Positions 54,775 to 63,467 of a DNA stretch of 64,000 nt are shown piece by piece. The first letter of the stretch is position 1; each line of letters begins with the position of its first letter. This DNA comes from Gleimia hominis (GTDB taxonomy: Bacteria > Actinomycetota > Actinomycetes > Actinomycetales > Actinomycetaceae), in NCBI RefSeq assembly GCF_002871945.2, contig NZ_CP126963.1, forward strand, positions 1,860,001 to 1,924,000. Direction: 5' to 3'. The notes beneath the pieces are model-generated. The model was not told the origin of the DNA. It made no database searches and was given only the letters and a program-made list of their open reading frames with translations. Both the position numbers and the translations under genes were made by a program.

Positions 54775-55668
54775 ATGTTTTTGAAGAAAGCTTTTGCTGT
54801 GGGCTCAGCCCTAGCGCTTTCCGTTTCGCTCGCAGCCTGCTCGGGTGGTTCGGGAGATAAGTCGGACGCAGGAGAGTCCAAGTCCCTATCCGTTGGCGTA
54901 CCCGCCGGCTGGGACGAAGGCGTAGTTATTTCCAACATGATGAAGAGCGCGTTGGAAGACCAGGGTTACGACCTGAAACTGACGGACGCGGACATTGGCG
55001 CAGTGTTCACCTCCATCTCCAAGGGCGATATGGACCTGCTGTTTGACGGTTGGTTGCCACTTACCCACAAGTCTTACGTAGAGAAATACGGGGACGACAT
55101 GGAGGACCTGGGAACCTGGTTCGACGAGGCGAAGCTGGCGTTGGCTGTGAATAAGGACGCGCCGATTAAGTCGATTGAGGAACTGGCGGACCACGCGGAC
55201 GATTTCAACAACGAAATCGTTGGTATTGACGCGGGCGCGGGAATCACGGAAACCACCGAGAAAACCGCGATCCCAGAGTACGGTCTGGACAACATGAACT
55301 TCAAGATTTCCTCTACCGCCGCGATGTTGGCGGAACTGGATTCTGCGATGAAGAACAAGAAGAACATTGTGGTTACCCTGTGGAGCCCCCACTGGGCGTA
55401 CAGCGCGTTCGACGTGCGTGACCTAGAGGACCCGAAGGGGGCCATGGGCGGCGCAGAGAAGATCCACACGTTCGCACGCAAGGACTTCAGCAAAGATAAT
55501 GAAGCTGTTGCGAAGATGATTAAGAACTTCAAACTTTCGGCCGAAGAGCTTTCGGACGTGGAGAACTACGTGTTGAACGAGCACAAGGACGAGCCGATTG
55601 ACAAAACTGTTAAAGAATGGCTCGATAAGAACCAGGAAGTGCGCGACCGCATGAAGATCGAGAAGTAA
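54775..55668 (+). CDS. proX: glycine betaine-type substrate-binding lipoprotein
   Basis: A 297-residue lipoprotein with lipobox LAAC at about residues 19-22 (SVSLAACSGGSG). The mature part is an OpuAC-like binding domain; DLLFDGWLPLTHKSYVEKYG and VVTLWSPHWAYSAFDVRDL contain the Trp residues that typically form the quaternary-amine box. It delivers the solute to the permease. The start follows GAGGAAGG. The operon ends with a strong terminator. Confidence 0.9.
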   Translation: MFLKKAFAVGSALALSVSLAACSGGSGDKSDAGESKSLSVGVPAGWDEGVVISNMMKSALEDQGYDLKLTDADIGAVFTSISKGDMDLLFDGWLPLTHKSYVEKYGDDMEDLGTWFDEAKLALAVNKDAPIKSIEELADHADDFNNEIVGIDAGAGITETTEKTAIPEYGLDNMNFKISSTAAMLAELDSAMKNKKNIVVTLWSPHWAYSAFDVRDLEDPKGAMGGAEKIHTFARKDFSKDNEAVAKMIKNFKLSAEELSDVENYVLNEHKDEPIDKTVKEWLDKNQEVRDRMKIEK

Positions 55669-55728
55669 CCCACTTCCTGTGGTTTTCTTCGTGAGGTTCT
55701 AACGCGCATCTAAGCGCAAGAACAAACT

Positions 55729-55776
55729 AAAGGGGGCTTGGATCCGCCGCGGAAGCGGGTCCAAGCCCCCTTTTTG
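55729..55776 (+). terminator. strong rho-independent terminator of the proVWX operon
   Basis: AAAGGGGGCTTGGATCCGC (55729-55747) pairs with GCGGGTCCAAGCCCCCTTT (55755-55773), with one G-U/mismatch position, followed by a T tract. The A tract on the other side makes it work in both directions, which also suits the converging channel gene. Confidence 0.92.
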
Positions 55777-55855
55777 TATCCCCTCATTGTAAAAATACTG
55801 GGCGGTAAGAGCAGGGGTTACTGGCCTACCAGTGGGCTACTTGCCTGGCTGTGAG

Positions 55856-56719
55856 TTATTGGCCCGGTTGTGAGTCGGCCGTGGAATGTGGATGTTTGTG
55901 CGCGTACCAGAAGTAGATGCCTACGAATACACCTCCGCCGAGAATATTTCCCAACGTGACCGGCAGCAGATTCACAAATAGAGCGTTGAACAGAGTAAGT
56001 GGCCCGTGCCCGTAATCAAGTAGCAGGCCGTAGGGCAGCATGTACATATTCGCAACAGAGTGCTCGAATCCAACTGCTACGAACAATGAAATCGGACCGA
56101 TTACCGCGACAATCTTATCCGTGAGGGAACGTCCAGCGTACGACAGCCACACCGCTAGACAGACCGCCAGGTTGCAACCAATCCCAAGAACGAAGCATTC
56201 AAACGGCGTGTGTGAAAGCTTCGCAGACGCCGTCGCTACAATTGTTCGCCCCCAGGCTCCGTTCGCGTTCTTCTGCAGTCCACCAAAATAGCAAAGCGCA
56301 ACCACCCCGAGTGACCCAACCAGGTTCCCCACGTAAACCACAGCCCAGTGGGCGAATACTTGTGGCCAGTTCAGCATGCCTTCCGCCTTGGCCACCAGGT
56401 TCATAGTAGTTGAGGTGAACAGGTCCGCCCCTGTAATAATCACGAGGCCTAAACCAACGGAGAAAACTAGGCCACTAAGCAGCTTAGCCACCCCAAAAGG
56501 CAGGTGGTTGCTACCGGTTGCTACCGTGGTGAAGAACGTGAAGCCTAATGCGATGAACGCACCCGCAGAAACTGCGAGCATGAACATTTTTGTGGGCCGG
56601 GCCGTAGCTTTGCCGAGCATCGCGTTAGCGGCTATACCCACAATTTCTTTAGGGGAGGCAATTGGAGACTGGCTAGAGGGAGAATTTGACGACTGTGCTG
56701 GTGTAATGGGATTGCTCAT
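55856..56719 (-). CDS. formate/nitrite transporter family channel
   Basis: A 287-residue protein with six membrane helices. Family motifs are ITGADLFTSTTM, the broken-helix segment GNLVGSLGVVALCYFGG, GIGCNLAVCLAVWLS and GFEHSVANMYMLPYGLL. FNT proteins form pentamers that move formate, nitrite or related small anions. The start is set at ATG 56719 (GTGGAGT directly upstream). The gene stands alone on the minus strand; the MFS gene ends 58 bases upstream. The substrate cannot be decided, but formate export in fermentation is plausible. Confidence 0.92.
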   Translation of the reverse strand: MSNPITPAQSSNSPSSQSPIASPKEIVGIAANAMLGKATARPTKMFMLAVSAGAFIALGFTFFTTVATGSNHLPFGVAKLLSGLVFSVGLGLVIITGADLFTSTTMNLVAKAEGMLNWPQVFAHWAVVYVGNLVGSLGVVALCYFGGLQKNANGAWGRTIVATASAKLSHTPFECFVLGIGCNLAVCLAVWLSYAGRSLTDKIVAVIGPISLFVAVGFEHSVANMYMLPYGLLLDYGHGPLTLFNALFVNLLPVTLGNILGGGVFVGIYFWYAHKHPHSTADSQPGQ

Positions 56720-56777
56720 ACTCCACACTTTAGTCCTATATCCGCATTAAAGGTGTGTTGTATCAGCGTGTAACCTG

Positions 56778-58091
56778 TTACTTATCTTGTGTGTCGCCGT
56801 TGTTCTGGTCGCCTTTACGCCGCTTCTTACGCTTCCACAGCCGGCCCATCCCCAGGCGGCGCGAACGCAGCTCGGTGGGTAGGTGATTCTTCTTGCGTTT
56901 ACGCGAGGTTTCGCGCAAGAACGGAATCGAAAGCAGCGTCACCAGCGTCATCAACCACGCGAAAGCAATCACGGCGTGGAACCCACCGTAAGAACCCGAA
57001 TGGTCAATGAACCGGCCTGCAATCGCCGAGCCGATTGACACGCCCACGTTCATTGCCGTGGACATCCATGTGAGCCCTTCCGTTAGACGTCGGGCGGGCA
57101 CAGCCCGCTGAACCATCGCGTTCACGTTAATCATGGTGGGGGAAATACCGAAGCCGGTTATGAACATCATGATCGCCATCAACACCACGCCTTTAGTGAA
57201 TCCCACTAGCGTAACGCCAACAGATAGGGCCACCACCCCGGTTACGAACAGTTTCCACAGTGGGAACCGCCAGGTGCGTGCCCCGTAAATCAGACCCGCT
57301 AGCATCGATCCGGTGGCGAACACGGCCAGCAGTAATCCTGAGGCCGACCGCACTCCGTGTTCAGAAGTGAACGCTACTACGGACACGTCGATCCCACCGA
57401 ACATCGCGCCCGCTCCAATGTACACGAGCGCCAGGGAGATCATCACCGGTTGAGTCATCACTGAACCACCCGCGTCCGCTGCCGCGTCTTTACCTAACGC
57501 CGGTGGTTCCGTTTCTCGTTGCGATAGGAACCACACGCCGCCAAACAGGGCAAACAAAACCGCTAACGCCAGGCCAGCGATTGGGTTTACGGAGGTGGTG
57601 AGCAAGGTGGCGAGGATCGGGCCCACCATAAACACCACCTCATCCAACGTGGATTCTAGTGAATACGCGGTGTGTAGCTGCGAGGCGTTCTCTACCACGC
57701 CCGTCCAACGCGACCGCACCATCGCCCCTAGGGAACCGGAAAACGCCCCAGCTATGATCGTAAAAATGTACAGTAAGATGGCGGGCCCACGCATGAATGC
57801 CACCACCATCACCCCGACGATGCCTAGTACGGATGTGATGACCGATGGGAGCATCACTTTTGACTGCCCATACCGGTCCACTAACCGCGCTAGCACGGGT
57901 GCCGCTACCGCGTACGCCACGATGTTCACCGCAGAAACTTGGCCGGCAAGCGTGTATGAGCCGTACAGCGCAGAAATCATTAGGATCTGGGAAATACCCA
58001 CCAGGGACATGGGGAAACGCGCTAAAACCCCGGCTGCAGAAAACTTTAATGCACCGGGGATACTCAGGATCTCACGATACGACTTGAACAC
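56778..58091 (-). CDS. major facilitator superfamily transporter
   Basis: A 437-residue protein with 12 predicted membrane helices and a strongly basic cytoplasmic tail (RKRKKNHLPTELRSRRLGM, then KRKKRRKG). Motif A-like LARLVDRYGQSK follows helix 2, and GALGAMVR-type residues (SGSLGAMVRSRW) lie in helix 4/5. Substrate unknown; drug or metabolite efflux is typical of this group. It ends before the FNT gene and starts near 58091, with an A/T-rich 93-base gap upstream. Confidence 0.85.
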   Translation of the reverse strand: MFKSYREILSIPGALKFSAAGVLARFPMSLVGISQILMISALYGSYTLAGQVSAVNIVAYAVAAPVLARLVDRYGQSKVMLPSVITSVLGIVGVMVVAFMRGPAILLYIFTIIAGAFSGSLGAMVRSRWTGVVENASQLHTAYSLESTLDEVVFMVGPILATLLTTSVNPIAGLALAVLFALFGGVWFLSQRETEPPALGKDAAADAGGSVMTQPVMISLALVYIGAGAMFGGIDVSVVAFTSEHGVRSASGLLLAVFATGSMLAGLIYGARTWRFPLWKLFVTGVVALSVGVTLVGFTKGVVLMAIMMFITGFGISPTMINVNAMVQRAVPARRLTEGLTWMSTAMNVGVSIGSAIAGRFIDHSGSYGGFHAVIAFAWLMTLVTLLSIPFLRETSRKRKKNHLPTELRSRRLGMGRLWKRKKRRKGDQNNGDTQDK

Positions 58092-58184
58092 TCATCTAGG
58101 TTATTAGATATTTTGCTTTAAAACACGTTGCGCCAGGGGTGAAACATACCACCGGATCCCCATCAGAATGCGCGAATGTGCCGC

Positions 58185-58850
58185 TTACAGGTTTTGTAGG
58201 TGGGGGGAAAATATTAGTTGCGTGAGGAACCAGCAGAACGCGAACGTAAAAACAAAGTAAGTGAAAAGTACTGTTCCGCGCGCGCCGGGTACAACGAGGG
58301 CGAGAATAATCGGGGCAGCCCACACCAGCACAGCTGCGGCGGTGCGGGGAAGATAGCGGATCGACCGGATGGTAGCCGTTTGAAGGACAGATACGAAACT
58401 GGGGGTGGTGGGCTTGGGGCTTGGAGTGCGAAAGGGTTTCGATAACTGTCCTAACAGTGCAAATAACCACAGGGTAATTCCAGCTACTACGATTGTGCCG
58501 GCAATCAACCCCATTTCTAGCACCATTCCACTGGTGCTCGTTATCGCCGAGCTTGCCTGCCCAATCAACAGCCAGTTGTATCCCCCGAGCATCGCGAGAG
58601 CCCCGCACAGCACGGCCCCACCCGTGGCGGCACCGAACCGGTAGGTGAACTCGCGTAAAAACTGACGGGCCGGCCGTGCCCCGCCGCCTTTAATCAGGTC
58701 GGCAATCACTGCGTTCGCAGCCCGAGTAGTGGCCCCAATGGTGATTACCGGTAGTGAGCACAGTACCATCAGCAGGTTCACCACCACCAGGTCCGCGGCT
58801 AAAGACAACACCGCGTAGAACGAAGAAGAAGGGCTCAACCACTTAGGCAC
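58185..58850 (-). CDS. YesL-like (DUF624) membrane protein
   Basis: A 221-residue protein with a GTG start at 58850, preceded by GGAGGTCAC, inside the end of the LacI gene (8-base overlap). It has about five membrane helices; the early segment SLAADLVVVNLLMVLCSLPVI and TIGATTRAANAVI are typical of DUF624/YesL. YesL proteins accompany carbohydrate ABC transporters, as here. The molecular role is unknown. Confidence 0.85.
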   Translation of the reverse strand: MPKWLSPSSSFYAVLSLAADLVVVNLLMVLCSLPVITIGATTRAANAVIADLIKGGGARPARQFLREFTYRFGAATGGAVLCGALAMLGGYNWLLIGQASSAITSTSGMVLEMGLIAGTIVVAGITLWLFALLGQLSKPFRTPSPKPTTPSFVSVLQTATIRSIRYLPRTAAAVLVWAAPIILALVVPGARGTVLFTYFVFTFAFCWFLTQLIFSPHLQNL

Positions 58851-59928
58851 GTGACCTCCATACGGGTTGCTCAGCAAAGATTGTGTTGCGCACCGGGCCG
58901 GTGGAGGACCGTACCACCAGCTCACCGGGTAGCAGCAGGTGGCGCGCTGCCTCCCCACGCATGGCCGCGAACAGGGCTTCGCACGTGCGTTCCACTAGGT
59001 CGTGTAGGGGCTGTCGGATGGTGGTTAATCGCGGGTGCGAGTACGCAGCGATTTCCACCCCATCAATCCCCACCACAGACACCGCTTCGGGCACCCGCAG
59101 CCCCATGTCCAGCACGGCGCGCATCACCCCCAGGGCGATCACGTCCGTCATCCCCACAATCGCTGTGACCTGCGGGTGTTTCGACAGCATTTCGTAGCCC
59201 AACTGCAGTCCGTAGTGGTAGGAGTACGGGGTGTCTTGCACGGGCCCACGCAGCACCGCGGGAGTGGTATTGGAACCGAAACGCGTGCGCATTGCCGCGC
59301 GGAAATAGTGTGAACGCAGTTCTCCTACTGAATTGTCGGCCGTGTCCGAACCGATGAACCCAATTTCCTCATGCCCCAAGTCCGCTAAATACTCCACGAT
59401 TTGCGTCAGAGCCAGCTGGTCATCGAGTGCCACCGACGAGTACGCGTCTGGTTTTAATGCTTCATTATGAGGGATGGTGCACAGCACGAAGGGCGCTCCA
59501 AGGGCCTCGAACTGTTTGCGGGAACCATCTAGCTGGCCGCCTAGGAACACCACTGCGGCTGGGTGAGCAGTGGCGGTGTGCTGCAAAGCCGCCTGCACTT
59601 CATCTTCCCCATGGGGAACCCGCAGCATCGTCACGTGCATTACGCGCTCGCGGATTTTGGCTTCGAACACGTCGAGCATCTCTAAGAAAAACGGGTTTGA
59701 CGGCCCCTTAACTACTAGCGCCACGCTGTCTGACGTGGTCTGGCGCAGTTTCCGGGCGTGCAAGTTCGGGGTGTACCCCATGGTGCGTGCCATTTTGAGT
59801 ACGCGTTTGCGGGTGTGGGCGTTCACGTCCGGCGCGTCGTTCAGGGCCCGTGACACCGTGGTTACGCCCACGCCGCAGGCCTGGGCGATTTCCTTAATGG
59901 TTACCCGCCCAGTAATTTGTGCCATCAT
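58843..59928 (-). CDS. LacI-family transcriptional regulator of the sugar operon
   Basis: A 361-residue protein. The N-terminal HTH reads VTIKEIAQACGVGVTTVSRA, then LNDAPDVNAHTRKRVLKMAR and the hinge helix MGYTPNLHARKLR. The ligand-binding domain has VALVVKGPSNPFF, VVGIDGVEIAAYSHPRLTTI and typical inter-domain strands. It probably represses the transporter genes upstream and responds to the transported sugar. A perfect LacI-type operator lies at 63267-63280, before the binding-protein gene. It starts with two Met codons, 57 bases after the permease gene. Confidence 0.93.
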   Translation of the reverse strand: MMAQITGRVTIKEIAQACGVGVTTVSRALNDAPDVNAHTRKRVLKMARTMGYTPNLHARKLRQTTSDSVALVVKGPSNPFFLEMLDVFEAKIRERVMHVTMLRVPHGEDEVQAALQHTATAHPAAVVFLGGQLDGSRKQFEALGAPFVLCTIPHNEALKPDAYSSVALDDQLALTQIVEYLADLGHEEIGFIGSDTADNSVGELRSHYFRAAMRTRFGSNTTPAVLRGPVQDTPYSYHYGLQLGYEMLSKHPQVTAIVGMTDVIALGVMRAVLDMGLRVPEAVSVVGIDGVEIAAYSHPRLTTIRQPLHDLVERTCEALFAAMRGEAARHLLLPGELVVRSSTGPVRNTIFAEQPVWRSRA

Positions 59929-59956
59929 TACTTACACTTTCGTTGCCCATAGGCGT

Positions 59957-59972
59957 GGCCCCTTCGGGGGCC
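59957..59972. terminator. GC-rich hairpin with UUCG-type loop between permease and lacI genes
   Basis: GGCCCC-TTCG-GGGGCC, a perfect 6-bp stem with a stable tetraloop on the plus strand. No T tract follows on the transcribed (minus) strand. It may attenuate transcription into the LacI-YesL part of the operon, or protect the mRNA end. Confidence 0.5.
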
Positions 59973-59985
59973 TACCTTGAGGACT

Positions 59986-60963
59986 CTATCCTTTAACCGC
60001 GCCAGCTACTACGCCCTCAATAATGTACTTTTGGGCAAACATGTAGAACGCGACGATCGGGATGATCGCCAGCACCAGCATCGCCATCATCGCCCCCATG
60101 TCACGGTTACCGTTCGACCCCACCAGCATTTGAACAACCACGGGAATCGTCTTGTATTTAGTTGACAAGCCGATCACCAGGTAGGGCAGCAGGTAGTCGT
60201 TCCACACCCACATTGCGTTCAAGATCGCCACGGTAATCGCCGTTGGTTTCAACATGGGCAGCACTACCCTAAAGTAGTTCTGCAGGGGGCTGCACCCGTC
60301 GATAATCGCGGCTTCCTCAATGTCTAGGGGAATGGATTTAACGAACCCGCAGAACATGAATACGGACAAGCCAGAGCCGAAACCCAGGTACAACACCACG
60401 ATCCCGATGGGGTTCGCTAAGTGCAGCATGTCGGCGATTTTCACGGTGGGGAACATGACCATCTGGAACGGGATCACCATTGAGAACACGAACATGTAGT
60501 ACAGGGCACTGGTCCACCACGTTTTCACGCGGGTAATGAAGTAGGCGGTCATTGCGCAGAAGAACACGATTGCGCTTACCGACAGGATCGTGATTACGAA
60601 CGACCACAGCATGGCCCAGAAGAACCCGGTTTGCACCAAGCCCGTCACGTAGTTCTCTAGGCCCGCCCACATTTCCCCTAGGGGGAGTGCGAATGGGTGG
60701 TCTGCGATGGAGAATTTTGTTTTGAATGAGTTGAATAGGATGAAAAATATTGGCCCGAGGAACACGCAGGTAAGGAACACCAGCACCGCGTACAGCAGCA
60801 GCTGTGCGGGCCCTAACTTCTGGCGCCGCCGCGGGTTTGCGGGGAGTTTGCCCCCCGGCGCGGCCTGCGGGTGGTTACCCGTACTAGTGCCGGAGTGGTC
60901 TGCAACCTGGAGTGTGTTCGGGTTTGAATTGGGCGCGTTCGGATTCAGTGCTGCGGTGCTCAC
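59986..60963 (-). CDS. carbohydrate ABC transporter permease, MalG-like
   Basis: A 325-residue permease with a Pro/Asn-rich cytoplasmic head and six membrane helices. The EAA loop is EEAAIIDGCSPLQNYFRVVLPMLKP, the MalG-type coupling site. GTG start at 60963 overlaps the previous permease stop by 4 bases. Forms a heterodimer with the MalF-like protein. No ATP-binding gene is in this locus, so it probably uses a shared ATPase such as MsiK, as is common in actinobacteria (inference). Confidence 0.92.
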   Translation of the reverse strand: MSTAALNPNAPNSNPNTLQVADHSGTSTGNHPQAAPGGKLPANPRRRQKLGPAQLLLYAVLVFLTCVFLGPIFFILFNSFKTKFSIADHPFALPLGEMWAGLENYVTGLVQTGFFWAMLWSFVITILSVSAIVFFCAMTAYFITRVKTWWTSALYYMFVFSMVIPFQMVMFPTVKIADMLHLANPIGIVVLYLGFGSGLSVFMFCGFVKSIPLDIEEAAIIDGCSPLQNYFRVVLPMLKPTAITVAILNAMWVWNDYLLPYLVIGLSTKYKTIPVVVQMLVGSNGNRDMGAMMAMLVLAIIPIVAFYMFAQKYIIEGVVAGAVKG

Positions 60964-61805
60964 GCCTCAACCTCCTTACTGCGCGTGGCGCGTAACTGGA
61001 ACAGTGCGATCACTACTACGACGCACACGAAGATAACGGCTTTAGCTTGGCCTACACCCTCAAACCCATTTCGGTTGAACATGGTGTTCACAATGTTGAG
61101 GGCCACCATTTCTGTTTGGTGCTGCGGCGCCCCATTTGTTAACGCCAGGTTTTGGTCGAACATTTTGAACGTGTTCGACAGGGTGAGGAACAGGCAGATC
61201 GTGATGGATGGCATGACCGTGGGAATAGTTACGTTACGCAGGATTTGCCACCGGCCCGCACCGTCTATCTGCGCGGCTTCCACCAGTTCTGGAGGGACGT
61301 TTTGCAAACCTGCGATGTAAATGATCATCATGTACCCCACTAGCTGCCAGTTAATGAGGATGATCAGGCCGATGTAACCGTATTTCCACTCCGAAATGAT
61401 GGTGGTTGAGTAGCGCGCGAGGAACGCGTTGATGATGGATTGCCAGGTGTAGCCAAGGACGATTCCACCAATTAGGTTTGGCATAAAGAACACGGTGCGG
61501 AAGAAGTTTGTACCCGCCAGTTTGCGGGTGAGGACCCACGCGATGGTGAACGCAAACAGGTTTACGCTGATGATCGACAGGATCACTACCAGCAGTGTGA
61601 AGCCGAATGCGGCGGTGAACCCTTCGCGGGGGTCGAGGGCATCAATGTAGTTCTGCAGCCCCACGAATTCCGCGTCCGTAATTGTGGTGAAGTCGGCGAA
61701 CGACAGGAACAGGCCGATGAAGAACGGCACTAGGAACGCAATCAGGAACGCGAGGAGGGTGGGGAGGACGAAGATGGGGAAGTATTTTTTCAGTGTTGCT
61801 TGCAT
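60960..61805 (-). CDS. carbohydrate ABC transporter permease, MalF-like
   Basis: A 281-residue permease with six membrane helices. The EAA loop reads VEAAQIDGAGRWQILRNVTIPTVMP. The start is ATG 61805 (AGGTGAT upstream). It partners with the MalG-like permease, whose start it overlaps by 4 bases. The binding-protein gene ends 64 bases upstream, with a GC hairpin in between that may reduce read-through. Confidence 0.92.
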   Translation of the reverse strand: MQATLKKYFPIFVLPTLLAFLIAFLVPFFIGLFLSFADFTTITDAEFVGLQNYIDALDPREGFTAAFGFTLLVVILSIISVNLFAFTIAWVLTRKLAGTNFFRTVFFMPNLIGGIVLGYTWQSIINAFLARYSTTIISEWKYGYIGLIILINWQLVGYMMIIYIAGLQNVPPELVEAAQIDGAGRWQILRNVTIPTVMPSITICLFLTLSNTFKMFDQNLALTNGAPQHQTEMVALNIVNTMFNRNGFEGVGQAKAVIFVCVVVVIALFQLRATRSKEVEA

Positions 61806-61828
61806 AAAGATCACCTAAAGGGGGTGGT

Positions 61829-61852
61829 GGGCGCGGCACGGTGACCGCGCCC
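61829..61852 (-). promoter_or_regulatory. GC-rich attenuator-like hairpin between binding-protein and permease genes
   Basis: GGGCGCGG, an 8-base loop and CCGCGCCC form a perfect 8-bp stem in the 64-base gap. No T tract follows in the direction of transcription. Such hairpins commonly protect the mRNA of the binding protein and lower permease expression. Confidence 0.6.
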
Positions 61853-61869
61853 CAACCCAGGTTTATTGG

Positions 61870-63207
61870 CTACTTGAGCATCGACTTTTCATTATCCCAA
61901 GAATCTGTGAAGGTTTTGACAACCTGATCCCACTTTTCGTTCCCCGATGCGTACTGCTGCAGTGCGGCACCGAAGTCGTTCTTGAACTGCTGGGACGGGT
62001 AGGTGGTGAACACCCAGGTGATCGTCTCTTTGTCTGTGTCGTTCATGGACTGGGCAACCTGTTGTGCCAGCGGATCGGTGGGAATGTCTCTGTCGGTGAA
62101 GTCTTTGTACGGGGCGATGAACCCCAGGTCTTCCACCACGTGCTTTTTACCTTCGTCGGTGGTGAACAGCCATTCAATGAAGTCTTGGGTGGCTTTCTGA
62201 TCAGCCTTGGAGGCTTTAGCGTTAATCGCGGTAAAGGATTCCGTGCCGATCGCTAGACCTTGCTTTTCTTCACCTTCGTGCCCGGTGTAGATAGGCATGA
62301 ACTTAATCTTGTCTTCTTTAACTACGTTGCCAGATACGTCTTTGATTTGGCTCCAAGCCCAGTTACCGTTTTGAACCATCGCGGCCTTACCTTGCGCAAA
62401 TTCTGACATGGAGTCGGTAACAGTTTTGTTGGGCGTCAACGCGGGCTCGACCGTGGAGTCCTTCAGGTACAGGTCAAAAATGTTCTTGTATTCGTCGTTG
62501 TACTTGAACTTTGCATTGTCTGTGTCCGTAATGTTTTCGTCTTTGTATTCGTAGAACATCGGGATGTTTGACAGGTGGGTCTGCCAGCGCCAATCTTCAC
62601 CGGTCGCTAGGGATGTAGATGCGAACGCGCCGTCGATTCCCAGATCCGCTTTCTTTGCCTGCATGTCGTCCGCAACTTCTTTGAGTTTTTGGAAGTTATT
62701 GATCTCTTCCATGTTCTTGGCTTTAGCGCCATCCATTGCGAAGTACTTGTCGAAGATGTCTTGGTTGTAGATCAGACCGTATCCTTCTACTGCGAGCGGA
62801 AGGCCGTATACTTTTCCGTCTTCACCCTTGAGGGCGAGGTTGTCGTCTTTAATGCTCTTGGCCCACTTCGTGTCCGTTAGGTCGGCTGCGTATTTTTGCC
62901 AGGTTTTCAACCCCATTGGCCCGTTGATGCCGAACATGGTGGGGGCGTCTTTTTTGGAGATTTCAGACTTGAGGGTCTGCTCGTTGGTGTTGGAAGCGGC
63001 GGTTACGATCTTAACTGGGACACCGGTTTTTTGAGTGTATTCTTTAGCGATCTTTTGGAACGCGGCGTCTTGTTCTGGTTTGCCGTTCAGGTAGTAGACG
63101 GATCCTTTGCCGTCGTCAGCTGAATCGGACGAGCATGCGGCCAAGCCGGTTAAGGCGAATGCGCCAGCCACGAGTGCAGCACAGACCTTCCGGGTTCTGG
63201 TACTCAT
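61870..63207 (-). CDS. extracellular sugar-binding lipoprotein of the ABC transporter
   Basis: A 445-residue lipoprotein with lipobox LAAC near residue 25 (FALTGLAACSSDS). The mature part is a family 1 extracellular solute-binding protein: VYYLNGKPEQDAAFQKIAKE, YGLPLAVEGYGLIYNQDIF and GKAAMVQNGNWAWSQI. It captures a carbohydrate, probably an oligosaccharide. AAGGAGG lies upstream of ATG 63207. It is the first gene of the operon binding protein, MalF, MalG, LacI, YesL. Confidence 0.92.
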   Translation of the reverse strand: MSTRTRKVCAALVAGAFALTGLAACSSDSADDGKGSVYYLNGKPEQDAAFQKIAKEYTQKTGVPVKIVTAASNTNEQTLKSEISKKDAPTMFGINGPMGLKTWQKYAADLTDTKWAKSIKDDNLALKGEDGKVYGLPLAVEGYGLIYNQDIFDKYFAMDGAKAKNMEEINNFQKLKEVADDMQAKKADLGIDGAFASTSLATGEDWRWQTHLSNIPMFYEYKDENITDTDNAKFKYNDEYKNIFDLYLKDSTVEPALTPNKTVTDSMSEFAQGKAAMVQNGNWAWSQIKDVSGNVVKEDKIKFMPIYTGHEGEEKQGLAIGTESFTAINAKASKADQKATQDFIEWLFTTDEGKKHVVEDLGFIAPYKDFTDRDIPTDPLAQQVAQSMNDTDKETITWVFTTYPSQQFKNDFGAALQQYASGNEKWDQVVKTFTDSWDNEKSMLK

Positions 63208-63228
63208 GAGGTTCCTCCTTTGGAACGC

Positions 63229-63246
63229 GGATCCGTCTTCGGATCC
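63229..63246. repeat. 7-bp inverted repeat in the leader of the binding-protein gene
   Basis: GGATCCG-TCTT-CGGATCC, 21 bases upstream of the ATG. It would form a stable hairpin in the mRNA leader just before the ribosome binding site. Confidence 0.5.
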
Positions 63247-63266
63247 CGTAGGTTGTCAAACTTGAT

Positions 63267-63280
63267 CGGAAACGTTTCCG
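63267..63280. promoter_or_regulatory. LacI-family operator
   Basis: CGGAAACGTTTCCG, a perfect 14-base palindrome with the central CG typical of LacI-family operators. It lies 60 bases upstream of the binding-protein gene and fits the LacI gene in the same operon. A weaker similar site, GTTAACGTTTAC, lies at 63399-63410. Confidence 0.8.
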
Positions 63281-63398
63281 GTCGTTGGTTCAATCATGCC
63301 ACGTAAACGCCTTTCACGCTAGGTGAACTGACCCACAGTGAGTTTTCAACGACCGAACCAGGTATTTGGTAGCAGAACCGAAAGCCCTGCTACGCAGT

Positions 63399-63410
63399 TA
63401 ACGTTTACGA
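63399..63410. promoter_or_regulatory. possible second, weaker LacI-type site
   Basis: GTTAACGTTTAC is symmetric at 10 of 12 positions around a central CG, 130 bases from the strong operator. Two sites could allow looping. Support is weak. Confidence 0.3.
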
Positions 63411-63467
63411 TTTCGGTTCATGTTTATTCACAGTGCAAAGCGTGTTACCTTAAACTGCCTAAGAAAC

